Shown piece by piece: positions 45,023 through 54,406 of a DNA stretch of 64,000 nucleotides (position 1 is its first letter; each line of letters begins with the position of its first letter). The position numbers and the translations under genes are program-made. Origin of the DNA: Flavobacteriales bacterium (GTDB lineage: Bacteria; Bacteroidota; Bacteroidia; NS11-12g; UBA9320). Where the stretch lies: positions 186,001 to 250,000 of the forward strand of contig JACJZW010000001.1 in the NCBI GenBank assembly GCA_020635355.1, read 5' to 3'. Under the pieces are notes generated by a model. The model saw only the letters and a program-made list of their open reading frames with translations, was not told the DNA's origin and ran no database searches.

Positions 45023-45721
45023 GTGAATGCAAAGCGATTTTCCCTGATTATTCCAACCCTGTTAATTCTTGCAGGGTTATCGGCTTGCCGTAAAAATGAA
45101 GTAGAGCCAACCACCACACATTTTGGATACAATTACTTTCCGTTGGATAGTGGATACAGTTGGATCTATCGGGTTGATTCGGTAGTGTATGATGATTATG
45201 TAGCCGGTGGAACCATTGATACCATCCGGTATTGGGTAAAGCACACCGTTGTTGACGATTATATCGATGGGCAGGGAAATATGAGCTATCGTCTGAGTAG
45301 ATTTATTAAGACGGATTCTGCGGCGCCGTTCACCTACAGCACAGAATTAACGGCTCGCATTATCAACTTCCGAGCCGAGTTAGAAGACTCATCTGGACGC
45401 TATGTTAAATTATCGTTCCCACCAAGTCTATACAAGTATTGGGATGGAAACGCCTATAACTCTAAGGAGTCTGAGGAATACCAGATTATTCAGGTTTCAG
45501 ATCGTGAGCAAGTAGGAGCGAAGTGGTATGACAGCACCATCCATGTGCTTCATAGGGATGATGAATTCTTCATTCAAAAGCGCTATGAATTGGAAAAATA
45601 TGCCGCTGGAGTGGGCTTGATTTACACGTCAACCATCAGTTGGGATTTGGATATACGCGACACCGTTCAAGTTAAGAAAGGAAGTGAAACGCAGTATTGG
45701 CTTGAAGAATTTACTCCTTAA
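45023..45721 (+). CDS. Lipoprotein, first of a paralogous pair
   Basis: About 232 aa. A GTG at 45023 starts a lipoprotein signal (MNAKRFSLIIPTLLILAGLSAC) with the acylated Cys in LSAC; an ATG 11 codons upstream would put a polar stretch before it. The mature part has FPLDSGYSWIYRVDSVVYDDY, repeated in altered form (YPLAIGTTWIYQVDSTVYDDF) in the next gene. No known family is recognised. It overlaps its paralogue by 38 nt. A subtilase gene follows, so the three may form one envelope-directed unit. Confidence 0.7.
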   Translation: MNAKRFSLIIPTLLILAGLSACRKNEVEPTTTHFGYNYFPLDSGYSWIYRVDSVVYDDYVAGGTIDTIRYWVKHTVVDDYIDGQGNMSYRLSRFIKTDSAAPFTYSTELTARIINFRAELEDSSGRYVKLSFPPSLYKYWDGNAYNSKESEEYQIIQVSDREQVGAKWYDSTIHVLHRDDEFFIQKRYELEKYAAGVGLIYTSTISWDLDIRDTVQVKKGSETQYWLEEFTP

Positions 45722-46367
45722 AACGCTCGTTGTTTTAGGGATCTTACAGCTTTCCTGCCGGGAAGTTGAGGAGCCGGTTATCTCCGCCAATTATTATCCG
45801 CTGGCCATTGGCACGACCTGGATTTATCAGGTGGATTCCACGGTTTACGATGATTTTCTGGGTGATTCAACCCATTTCACCATGTTAAGAAAGGAAGAGG
45901 TTGTTTCTTCTTTTGTGGCTGGAAAAGATTCCGTACCCACTTATCTGATCAGCATTTACACTGCATCTTCGGATTCTTCTCCGTGGATCTATCAAAAATC
46001 CTGTTCCGGGTACCAAACTGATCACGTAGCGGTTCGAACAAATCAAAATATACCCGAAGTCAAGATGGTGTTTCCTGTTGTAAATCGCAAATCTTGGGAT
46101 GGCAATCAGCTTAACACCCAAGGAAAAGACACGTATCGATTCATCAATATCGGTCTCATTCATCAGATTGAAGAAACCATCTTCCATAACACCGTACGCG
46201 TTGAACAAGAAAATACTCAATCGGCGGACAGTGAAGATATTCGGTGGGAAATCTACGCGCCTGAGGTGGGGCTAATCGAAAAAAAGGTCTCCAAAACAGA
46301 ATTGATCGATGGTAATAAGGGCGGGGTTCATTATTCTTGGAAACTCAAATCCTTTACATCGCACTAA
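45684..46367 (+). CDS. Lipoprotein, second of a paralogous pair
   Basis: 227 aa. Starts at GTG 45684, or possibly a TTG at 45702, inside the 3' end of its paralogue. The signal (LLLKTLVVLGILQLSC) has the lipobox Cys in LQLSC. The mature part shares YYPL..GTTWIYQVDSTVYDDF, WDGN and the closing pattern EVGLIEKK with the upstream protein, indicating an old tandem duplication. No known family recognised. Only one base separates it from the TTG of the subtilase gene, suggesting coupled expression. Confidence 0.68.
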   Translation: MKRSIGLKNLLLKTLVVLGILQLSCREVEEPVISANYYPLAIGTTWIYQVDSTVYDDFLGDSTHFTMLRKEEVVSSFVAGKDSVPTYLISIYTASSDSSPWIYQKSCSGYQTDHVAVRTNQNIPEVKMVFPVVNRKSWDGNQLNTQGKDTYRFINIGLIHQIEETIFHNTVRVEQENTQSADSEDIRWEIYAPEVGLIEKKVSKTELIDGNKGGVHYSWKLKSFTSH

Positions 46368-46368
46368 C

Positions 46369-48042
46369 TTGAATTTCAGATTCGCTTTAACCGCTGCTCT
46401 TCTTACATTCTTTTTCTACTCACGCGCTCAAAACAACTACTATTTCTTTGTTCAGTTTCACGATAAGCATCTGAACTATAAAACGTTGTCACAAGCTCAC
46501 ACATATTTGAGCTCCAAGAGTCTTGATCGCAGAAAACGGCAACACATTGAATTGGACACCAACGATTTGCCGGTTACCCAGGCATACATCGATAATATTT
46601 CATCCCCAAACGTAACGGTGCAGTATGTATCCAAGTGGTTGAATGGTGCTGTGGTGCGCACCAAATACGTGGATTCTGCCTTCCTTTTAAAGATCAAGTT
46701 TTTTGTGGACGAGGTGGTTTATCTCGGCAAATTGCCCATCCAAGGTGCGTCTGGATTATCCAACGAATCGGAACCCGGTTCGTGTGAAGGGATGCGTGGT
46801 TCTGATTTTGATTATGGCAATGGGGCGCGCCAAATCTCTATGATAGCGGGAGAGTCCCTCCATCGCAAAGGCTATCAAGGACAGGGAATGCATATCGCAG
46901 TATTTGATGCCGGATTTCGATACGTCAACAGTTTGTGTGCGTTTAAACCGCTGATTCAAGAGCACAGATTGCTGTTTACCCATGACGTGTTAACGGGGAA
47001 CGCCAATGTTTATGACGATAATGACCATGGTACCAATGTATTGGGTGTCATGGCAGCCGACGAACCGTTGAACATGATTGGAACGGCGCCGAAAGCGTCC
47101 TATCTGCTGTTTCGAACAGAGATTAAAAGTAGTGAGCAATTGCTTGAAGAGCTCAATTGGGTACGAGCAGCAGAAATGGCGGATAGCCTTGGGGTAGACA
47201 TTATCAACTCCAGCCTGGGTTACAACACCTTTGATACCGGTGTGAAAGATCACGAGCAATCTCAGCTGGATGGTAAAACAGCGTACATTACACGTGCTGC
47301 AGCCATGGCTGCTACCCGCGGCATTCTGGTGGTTAATTCTTCCGGTAATGATGGAAATAAAAATTGGCACAAGATCAACTTTCCGGCCGATGCCCCCGGC
47401 ATTTTAACCGTTGGTGCCGTGGATAAGGATCTGGTTCCACCACCTTTTTCGTCCTATGGTCCAACTGCCGACTATCGGATTAAACCGGAGATTTCTGCGT
47501 TGGGCTTACAAACCGCAATTACCACCACCTATGGATATGGTTTTGCCAACGGTACCTCTTTTTCCTGCCCGGTGGTGGCGGGAATGATGGCCTGTTTGTG
47601 GCAGATGAATCCCACATTGAAACCCGCTGAATTGATCTCCATGGTCAGTAGAACCGGTCATTTATTTGACGAGCCGGACAATGTGATAGGCTACGGTGTT
47701 CCGGACTTCAATCTGGCTGCAGAAATGGTGAATCACCTGAAGATTCCTTCGTCAAAAGCTATGATGATTTACCCTGTACAGGATACCATTCAATCCGGAT
47801 TCGTATTCACTGCCCATATTCCGAATGATAGCCTGGTTCGTGTTGTACTGCGGGAACAAAAGAAGTTTCTGTTTTTCCGTTACCACAAAAAGCTGGACGA
47901 ACAACCCATAACCTTATCTCAGGACGGCGTGCTTAGATATCGCATTAAACCCGTCAAGGTTAAACTTCAACAGAAAATTGATTGCACCATCTTAAGTGGG
48001 AAAAATGAACGCCTATCCGTTCAATCCATCTTGATTCCCTAA
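46369..48042 (+). CDS. Secreted subtilisin-like (S8) serine protease
   Basis: 557 aa from the TTG at 46369; the longer open frame lies over the upstream gene and lacks a signal peptide. The signal is FRFALTAALLTFFFYSRAQ. The S8 triad is Asp (IAVFDAGF, ~177), His (DNDHGTNVLG, ~217) and Ser (NGTSFSCPVVAG, ~394), with the oxyanion Asn in NSSGNDGN. An N-terminal ~150-residue propeptide precedes it. I see no T9SS sorting domain at the C-terminus. It is probably a periplasmic or cell-surface protease coupled to the two lipoproteins. Confidence 0.9.
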   Translation: MNFRFALTAALLTFFFYSRAQNNYYFFVQFHDKHLNYKTLSQAHTYLSSKSLDRRKRQHIELDTNDLPVTQAYIDNISSPNVTVQYVSKWLNGAVVRTKYVDSAFLLKIKFFVDEVVYLGKLPIQGASGLSNESEPGSCEGMRGSDFDYGNGARQISMIAGESLHRKGYQGQGMHIAVFDAGFRYVNSLCAFKPLIQEHRLLFTHDVLTGNANVYDDNDHGTNVLGVMAADEPLNMIGTAPKASYLLFRTEIKSSEQLLEELNWVRAAEMADSLGVDIINSSLGYNTFDTGVKDHEQSQLDGKTAYITRAAAMAATRGILVVNSSGNDGNKNWHKINFPADAPGILTVGAVDKDLVPPPFSSYGPTADYRIKPEISALGLQTAITTTYGYGFANGTSFSCPVVAGMMACLWQMNPTLKPAELISMVSRTGHLFDEPDNVIGYGVPDFNLAAEMVNHLKIPSSKAMMIYPVQDTIQSGFVFTAHIPNDSLVRVVLREQKKFLFFRYHKKLDEQPITLSQDGVLRYRIKPVKVKLQQKIDCTILSGKNERLSVQSILIP

Positions 48043-48054
48043 GTTACTGAATGG

Positions 48055-51000
48055 TTATTCCTTCATCCATCTCAGGACGTAAACGCCTTGTTCCGTGGAT
48101 ACCATAAATTGATACATTCCGGGCGATAACATCATAGTGGTATACTCGTAATAGCCGTCATAGCGAACGGGTGTTAGCTCAATCGTTTTGCCATTCATGT
48201 CAATTAATTCCACGCGTTTAGGTTCCGATATGAATGTCAACATCAATTGATCCTGAACCGGATTTGGAAAGAGTTTGAGATCCGTTTGTACCACGTTGTT
48301 AACGCCAGTTGCAAATACCACAGTAAAGGACGTTTCCAAGGTGTCGCTGCTCTTTTCCTGGTCATTTCCATACCGGGCAATGGCACGCGCCAAATATGTT
48401 CCACGATCAGGAGCCACAAAGCTGCTGTCAAAATGAACAGTCAGACTTTCACCGCTTTTGAGCGTTATGGATTCATTTTGATTGTAGAGCATGTTCAATC
48501 CGTTCATGATCTGAAATGATACACTGAATGGTGAATTTATGGAACTATCGCCCAGATTTTGGAAGATGGCCTTTGGGCTATAGGTATGTGCCGTGTTTAC
48601 GACCGATTGACTTGTGGGAAAATCAATTCGTTGTACCGCTACATCGTAGTTCTTAGCGATGGTAAAGGTATTTCGCAGGGTATCGTCCAAATGGTAGTCG
48701 TCATCCGGATTTGATATCACCACGGTGGTTTGGAAGGTTCCGATTTGATTCAACTGAAAGGCCAGCGGCAGGGAAATCGTTTTGCTTTGGTCTACGGGTA
48801 TACTGTCTATCACTCCGGTTTGTTGATATAAGATTCCTCCACCTATTTTGTTGATGGTAACCGTGAAATTAGTTTGTGTTGTCACGGATTTCAGCCCATC
48901 ATTCCGAACAATAAACCTTGGGGCAATGGGTGTGGCGTTGTAGGCATATATCGCATTGTTATCCGGTATACGGATGGACGTTAAGGCCAGAGAATAATCA
49001 AAGCTAATTTCAAAATTCATCCGCAGTGTATCGTTGGATCGTTCACCATCCTCCTGCCACTTATGCCAAATCATACCGAAATAGCGATCCTTTAACGTAG
49101 GGGAGAACGGCTTTGGAAATTGAATCGTATCGTAGGCATCTATCGCTAGTCCACTTTCCTGAATCGCAGAATCCAGATAAAGAACAGTCCCTTTAGAATC
49201 GGTAAATCGGCAGTAAACCACCGGTGGATTATTGAGTACGTAATTACCACTGTTCCGTACCCGAACGGTGGGTGTGAAAGAAGATGTGGAATTATAGATC
49301 CGCTGATCAATCGGCTCAATCCAACTATCTATGGCCAAATCACGAGGCGTTACCACCTCAAAGGTGTGCTGTATGGTATCATTGGATCGATCCTGATCCG
49401 TTGGCAGCAACGTCTGCACCTGGAACTGAAGCGTTTGGACGGAATCGGGTACCGTAAACAGCTTAAATAACGCCTGACCCGTGGAGAATTTGGCCACACT
49501 TAACACCGTCAGATCCTGATAAAGGGTATCACCACTTAAATTCATGATCAAGGCTTGAACCGGGACGGTGTCCTGATCTTTCACGCCATAATTTCGAACA
49601 TCAACATACGGCCTGAATTGCGTTTTTCGTTCATAACGTACTCCGGCTTTCGGCCGGGTAACCGATCGGATACCCACATCATAACTCTTGTCTACATAGA
49701 CATTTACGCGCGCCGTGTCGTTGGAAGAAAAGCTGTCGATCACTCCCCAGCAATAGGTTTCAAAAACCACATCACCCCACCACGGAATGGTAAAGGAATC
49801 AAAGGCCAAAATAACCGACTCTGTTCCGGCTAGACTTGTGGTTAATGTTTGTGATCGGGCAATTTGATTACCCTGTCTGATACGGGAAGTCACCCGAATA
49901 TTACTTTGATTGCTGGCTCCGGTATTCACCACGCGAACAACCGGGCCGATGCGGGAGGTATTCAACTCAAATTTCTGCCCTTCGGTAGGATCAAAATAGG
50001 TTTCCACCGCCACGTCAAACCGAACCACTATATCGAACTCAGCCGTTAACGTATCGTTATCCTTCACCTTATCGTTGTACAGCGAGGTAAACACCTCCAT
50101 ATACATTTTGCCGTAGTTGTTCAGTGACATGCGTTTATCAAAGGTCACCGTAGTGGTATCGTTACTGTTAAGCGTGATGCTCACTGTATCACCATACACC
50201 TGTTGACCGTATTGATTAGTAATTCGACAAATCACGTCGAACGGTGCTTTTTGATCATTGTAACCGTAATTCACGATGCGGGCCGATGGTGCAATGGAAT
50301 CAAATTGATTGTATTCAATGGTGTCACCACTTACCGGATAATTCATTTGAAGGACGGCCACGTCATTAGCTACCTGAATTCTTGGTTGAATATTGAATTT
50401 GAAGTCATATCCGGGAGAGAAGGGCACCCAACTGGTGTCGCCCAATGGGGCCGCAAAATAGAAGGCATTTGGTCTGACCGGACTTTCAGGTTGATAGGCA
50501 AAGGCGATATTGGTTGTTCCGGTTTGGCGGATGCCGATGAAAAATCCTCCACTGTCAATTTTAACCCGTGGTAAAACAGACAGGATATACGTACCACCAA
50601 CCGATGTGAGCGTATCAGATGTGTAAATATTGGTACCCGGAAGTCCGCTCGCATTCTCATTCCATATACCTAGTTGAAAGGGGCGTCCACCCAAGGCAAA
50701 ATCAACCTTAATTTGATTGAGGTAGATGATGCTGTCCGTGTAAAACTTGGCCACAAAATCACCGGAAGAACCGTTAAATCCAATTCCGCCGGCATTTCCA
50801 ATGAAAGGGTCGGCGTGTGAATAGACGTTGTAGTCCACAATCCGCTGTACGGAATCCATATCGGAGGTAGGATCATCATCCGTCGCTGGATACACCTTAA
50901 TGGTTTCAACACCTTGATTCTTGGGTTGATAGGACCCAAATACAATCATCTTTTGTTCGGAAGGATCCAGGCTGTCGATCACCAAACTATCCAGAAATGA

Positions 51001-51828
51001 GTTAACGCCATCTACTTCCAGATAAACGGTGTGATTGTATACCGTTTTAAGGCCAATGTTGGCCACCCGCGCAAAAACACTATCAGCCCGATTCATCAAC
51101 ACCGGTACCCGTCCCAGGCAGTACACCCGGTTAACCTCCAAATCGGTACCGTGTCGTGGGTAATTTAACCGGATATAGGGTTTCCGTAAATTAGAAGATA
51201 CCGTGCTGTCACTGAGTTTGCCAAAGTTGCTGATAAACTTCGTCTCATTGTTGGATACGAATTGAGGCACCGAAAAATCATTTTCATATACCCAGGTTAC
51301 CGGGGTGGTTTGTCGGGTGTATTGAACAAACTCCACCATAATCTTAAGGTGGCTCCCCAACGTCGTATCAAATACAAAGGGAGATTGATTATACTCAAAT
51401 CGCTTAAACCCAAAGGTGTTGCCGGCAATGCTGTTGGGATGACCCGACCAAAAGAGAACCGTTCCGGTGTCTTTCGTGCGATTGGGCCAATGGATATTAC
51501 CAACGCCAAAATCGGCGCTAGCCGACATGCCGATATAGATCTTAAAATCAGGTAAACCCGAAAAGGTGTTGTTATCGCTTTTGAAAAATTCGATGCTTCG
51601 AATGGTATCTCCGTGCTGCAATCGGCCTAAAACGGTGGAGGGGTAGATGTATGCATGCCGACTAAAAAATGTATCACTTGACGCATTGGGAGTCATCGGG
51701 CCATAAATATTGGTACCGGCATAGGAGTTTAAGCCAATGACGGTATACTGCGCAAATGAATGCCCGGTACTGAGGACAAAAACCATAAACAGCAGTACTC
51801 GAAGAGATCGGAATGTATTTTTCAGCAT
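48055..51828 (-). CDS. Large T9SS-sorted secreted protein with Ig/CARDB-like repeats
   Basis: 1257 aa from the ATG at 51828; a TTG three codons earlier lies in the -7 box. Signal peptide at the N-terminus (LRVLLFMVFVLSTGHSFAQ). From ~235 to ~1180 the protein repeats a ~110-120-residue Ig/CARDB-like module at least seven times, each starting like 'DVAV..I..P' and ending 'ND(T)L...F'. The C-terminus is a T9SS type A sorting domain (LKLFPNPVQDQLMLTF...GMYQFMVSTEQGVYVLRWMKE). It is likely exported through the type IX system and anchored or released at the surface. Function unknown; adhesion is a guess from the repeat type. Confidence 0.86.
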   Translation of the reverse strand: MLKNTFRSLRVLLFMVFVLSTGHSFAQYTVIGLNSYAGTNIYGPMTPNASSDTFFSRHAYIYPSTVLGRLQHGDTIRSIEFFKSDNNTFSGLPDFKIYIGMSASADFGVGNIHWPNRTKDTGTVLFWSGHPNSIAGNTFGFKRFEYNQSPFVFDTTLGSHLKIMVEFVQYTRQTTPVTWVYENDFSVPQFVSNNETKFISNFGKLSDSTVSSNLRKPYIRLNYPRHGTDLEVNRVYCLGRVPVLMNRADSVFARVANIGLKTVYNHTVYLEVDGVNSFLDSLVIDSLDPSEQKMIVFGSYQPKNQGVETIKVYPATDDDPTSDMDSVQRIVDYNVYSHADPFIGNAGGIGFNGSSGDFVAKFYTDSIIYLNQIKVDFALGGRPFQLGIWNENASGLPGTNIYTSDTLTSVGGTYILSVLPRVKIDSGGFFIGIRQTGTTNIAFAYQPESPVRPNAFYFAAPLGDTSWVPFSPGYDFKFNIQPRIQVANDVAVLQMNYPVSGDTIEYNQFDSIAPSARIVNYGYNDQKAPFDVICRITNQYGQQVYGDTVSITLNSNDTTTVTFDKRMSLNNYGKMYMEVFTSLYNDKVKDNDTLTAEFDIVVRFDVAVETYFDPTEGQKFELNTSRIGPVVRVVNTGASNQSNIRVTSRIRQGNQIARSQTLTTSLAGTESVILAFDSFTIPWWGDVVFETYCWGVIDSFSSNDTARVNVYVDKSYDVGIRSVTRPKAGVRYERKTQFRPYVDVRNYGVKDQDTVPVQALIMNLSGDTLYQDLTVLSVAKFSTGQALFKLFTVPDSVQTLQFQVQTLLPTDQDRSNDTIQHTFEVVTPRDLAIDSWIEPIDQRIYNSTSSFTPTVRVRNSGNYVLNNPPVVYCRFTDSKGTVLYLDSAIQESGLAIDAYDTIQFPKPFSPTLKDRYFGMIWHKWQEDGERSNDTLRMNFEISFDYSLALTSIRIPDNNAIYAYNATPIAPRFIVRNDGLKSVTTQTNFTVTINKIGGGILYQQTGVIDSIPVDQSKTISLPLAFQLNQIGTFQTTVVISNPDDDYHLDDTLRNTFTIAKNYDVAVQRIDFPTSQSVVNTAHTYSPKAIFQNLGDSSINSPFSVSFQIMNGLNMLYNQNESITLKSGESLTVHFDSSFVAPDRGTYLARAIARYGNDQEKSSDTLETSFTVVFATGVNNVVQTDLKLFPNPVQDQLMLTFISEPKRVELIDMNGKTIELTPVRYDGYYEYTTMMLSPGMYQFMVSTEQGVYVLRWMKE

Positions 51829-51834
51829 GGTACT

Positions 51835-51842
51835 CAAAAGTA
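51835..51842 (-). promoter_or_regulatory. -7 box of the large T9SS protein gene
   Basis: Minus-strand TACTTTTG, perfect TAnnTTTG, ends 6 nt before the ATG at 51828. It sets the start and implies almost no leader. Confidence 0.55.
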
Positions 51843-51917
51843 CGTGAATTTTAAACTGGGCGTAAAAGAAGCGTTTAATAATGAGTTACATTTTACGTGT
51901 ATTCCGCTGCACCAACT

Positions 51918-51925
51918 TAGGTTTG
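51918..51925 (+). promoter_or_regulatory. -7 box of the DUF255 gene
   Basis: TAGGTTTG, perfect TAnnTTTG, ends 9 nt before the ATG at 51935. It is divergent from the box at 51835-51842, about 75 bases away. Confidence 0.55.
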
Positions 51926-51934
51926 TAACGCATC

Positions 51935-53947
51935 ATGAATTACACCAACGACCTTATTCACGAATCCAGCCCTTACCTCTTGCAACACGCACACAATCCC
52001 GTGGAGTGGCATGCCTGGAATGAAAATAATTTGAGAGAAGCACAGGCACTCAAAAGACCGTTGTTGATTTCCATTGGCTACTCCGCCTGTCATTGGTGCC
52101 ATGTCATGGAACATGAGTCGTTCGAGAATGAGGAGGTTGCATCATTGATGAATCAGCATTTCTACTGCATTAAGGTGGATCGGGAGGAACGCACGGATGT
52201 AGACCATCTGTACATGAACGCTGTCCAAATGATCACCGGAAGAGGGGGGTGGCCGCTGAATTGTTTTGCCTTTCCGGATGGCCGGCCGTTTCACGGAGGA
52301 ACCTATTTCCCTAAAGAAAGCTGGATAAAGGTGTTACAGGCCGTCCACCATGAATTCACGAACAACCCTGAAAAACTTGAATCATACGCTGCCCGGTTAA
52401 AGATGGGATTGACGGATCAATCGGCGATTCCATTGCTGAAATCGGATGGCATTGAGCCCCTGACCAAATTGGACAAGGCGGTTCTTCAATGGTCCAGTCA
52501 GATGGATCATGAGTGGGGCGGACAGCAGGGTGCTCCCAAATTTCCCATGCCCGCGAATTGGTCGTTTTTGATGTACTATGGTCATCAACGAAAGAATGAA
52601 GGCGTCTTAAATCATGTAGATCTGACCTTAAAATCCATGGATCGAGGGGGTATATACGACCAGTTGGCTGGTGGCTTCGCCCGATATTCGGTAGATGCAC
52701 ATTGGAAAATTCCACACTTTGAGAAGATGTTGTATGACAACGGCCAACTGTTGGAGTTGTGTAGTCAAGCCTATAAGCGAACCAACGATCCGGAATACAA
52801 GCGGGTTGTGATGGAGACATCGACGTTTCTGCTGAATGAATTACAAAGTGACGATGGCCTATTCTACAGTGCACTGGATGCGGATTCCGAGGGAGTGGAG
52901 GGCAAGTACTACGTTTGGACGAAGCAGGAACTTCAAACGGTATTGAAGGACGAATATGCATTAGCTGAAGCGGCGTTTGCATTGGATGAACGGGCATACT
53001 GGGAAGACAATTTGTATGTTTTACTGGCAGTGGACCGTACCCTTATCGCAGAGGACCTTGGACTGAGCGAAGAGGAACTTGATTCACAATTGAGGAATAT
53101 CCGATCAACGTTGTTGAATGTTCGCGGTAAGCGCATCAGACCCGGATTGGACGACAAAGCCTTGTTGAGCTGGAATGCCATGGCCATAAAGGGATTGTTG
53201 TGTGCGGCTCAGGCTACAGGGATTCAAGACTATCGGGATGCTGCGGTAACCTGTGCGAAGGCGATCCAAACGTGTTTTGTACAGCCTGAGGGAATGAAAC
53301 GAACCTTCAAAAATGGAACGGCGGCTATTGAAGCCTTTTCCGAAGATGTGGCGTGGTTGATATCGGCCTGGATTGATCTGTATCAGGATAGTGGAGAATT
53401 AAACTGGTTGAATGACGCCTATACCTGGATGCAGGAGGCCCTGCGGACGTTTTACGACGGTGATCAAGGTTTCTTCTTGTACCGACCGGTAAATCAAACT
53501 GAATTGGTGCACAACGCCCCGGAAATTTACGACAATGTAATTCCATCTTCCAATTCTGTGATGTGCAGGAACCTGCTTTGGTTAAGCCGGTTCTATCACC
53601 GTCCTGATTTTCGTTCGATGGCAGACGATATGATGAACCGAGTCCTACCCATTATGGAGGCACATCCTTCGGCCTTTGGCAACTGGATGTGGGCCATTCT
53701 GGAACGCTGGGGCACCAATCACGAATTAGTGATTACGGGAGAGTATGCCACGGATAGGTTGGCTGAACTACAATCGCAATACATTCCTGGATGTGTGGTA
53801 GCATCAACTAATAAGCCCTCAGACCTTCCGTTGTTTCAACATCGCTTTCAATCAGACGTTCGGTACTTCGTGTGCGAACAATCGGTGTGTCGACAGCCGG
53901 TGATGTCGGGTCACGAGGCTCTTGTGTTGATTCGCCGGGAGGGTTAA
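51935..53947 (+). CDS. YyaL/DUF255 thioredoxin-domain protein
   Basis: 670 aa. The N-terminal thioredoxin-like DUF255 domain has HNPVEWHAWNE, then GYSACHWCHVMEHESFENEEVA (CHWC motif) and VDREERTDVDHLYM. The rest is an all-helical glycosidase-like toroid with AGGFARYSVDAHWKIPHFEKMLYDNGQL and DADSEGVEGKYYVW. These are landmarks of the YyaL/SSP411 family, widespread but of unknown function. No signal peptide, so cytoplasmic. Confidence 0.93.
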   Translation: MNYTNDLIHESSPYLLQHAHNPVEWHAWNENNLREAQALKRPLLISIGYSACHWCHVMEHESFENEEVASLMNQHFYCIKVDREERTDVDHLYMNAVQMITGRGGWPLNCFAFPDGRPFHGGTYFPKESWIKVLQAVHHEFTNNPEKLESYAARLKMGLTDQSAIPLLKSDGIEPLTKLDKAVLQWSSQMDHEWGGQQGAPKFPMPANWSFLMYYGHQRKNEGVLNHVDLTLKSMDRGGIYDQLAGGFARYSVDAHWKIPHFEKMLYDNGQLLELCSQAYKRTNDPEYKRVVMETSTFLLNELQSDDGLFYSALDADSEGVEGKYYVWTKQELQTVLKDEYALAEAAFALDERAYWEDNLYVLLAVDRTLIAEDLGLSEEELDSQLRNIRSTLLNVRGKRIRPGLDDKALLSWNAMAIKGLLCAAQATGIQDYRDAAVTCAKAIQTCFVQPEGMKRTFKNGTAAIEAFSEDVAWLISAWIDLYQDSGELNWLNDAYTWMQEALRTFYDGDQGFFLYRPVNQTELVHNAPEIYDNVIPSSNSVMCRNLLWLSRFYHRPDFRSMADDMMNRVLPIMEAHPSAFGNWMWAILERWGTNHELVITGEYATDRLAELQSQYIPGCVVASTNKPSDLPLFQHRFQSDVRYFVCEQSVCRQPVMSGHEALVLIRREG

Positions 53948-54406
53948 AACGACGGATGGAGTTATTTCTGAATCCTTCAAAAAGTTAAGCGTTTAAGATG
54001 AGGTTGGGGTGGATGTGACAGGATTAAAATTGGTAACTTTCCTTGGGGTAGGGGCACATGTGTCCCTACGAAAAAATCACTAAAAGGTGGCAGGCGTTTG
54101 GTGGATTTGGTTGATTAAAATGACCCAACGTCGTTCTGAAAAGAATTGCTGATTCACCTGGTTTATAACGACTAACTTTCAGCGGGGAAGGGGTGATTAC
54201 GTCCCTAATCAAATCCAATGAATTCATCTTTAACGTTGAGAAAAATATCGGGGCGGAGGGAAATGTTCTCTGAATTGATTGGTTGTGGTAGCGTGTGGAT
54301 TGTGGACATTCTAACCTCGTCATATTTTTGCTGGTTGAAGCGAAAATTGAAAAAGTAAAGCGGTAAAAATTCTCACCGGAATATCTGAAGCTGTTGTCCA
54401 TCTCGT
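53948..54406. other. Intergenic region with direct repeat copy 1
   Basis: No credible gene. 53972-54240 is the left copy of a ~270-bp direct repeat whose second copy is at 55278-55550. A minus-strand open frame at 54066-54410 lies mostly inside the repeat and has no recognisable protein features, so it is not called. Confidence 0.7.
53972..54240 (+). repeat. ~270-bp direct repeat, left copy (flanks a T9SS gene)
   Basis: Begins CTTCAAAAAGTTAAGCGTTTAAG and contains two half-units with palindromic cores: TAGGGGCACATGTGTCCCTA (54053-54067) and AAGGGGTGATTACGTCCCTA. The right copy at 55278 follows block by block with many point differences. Confidence 0.8.
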
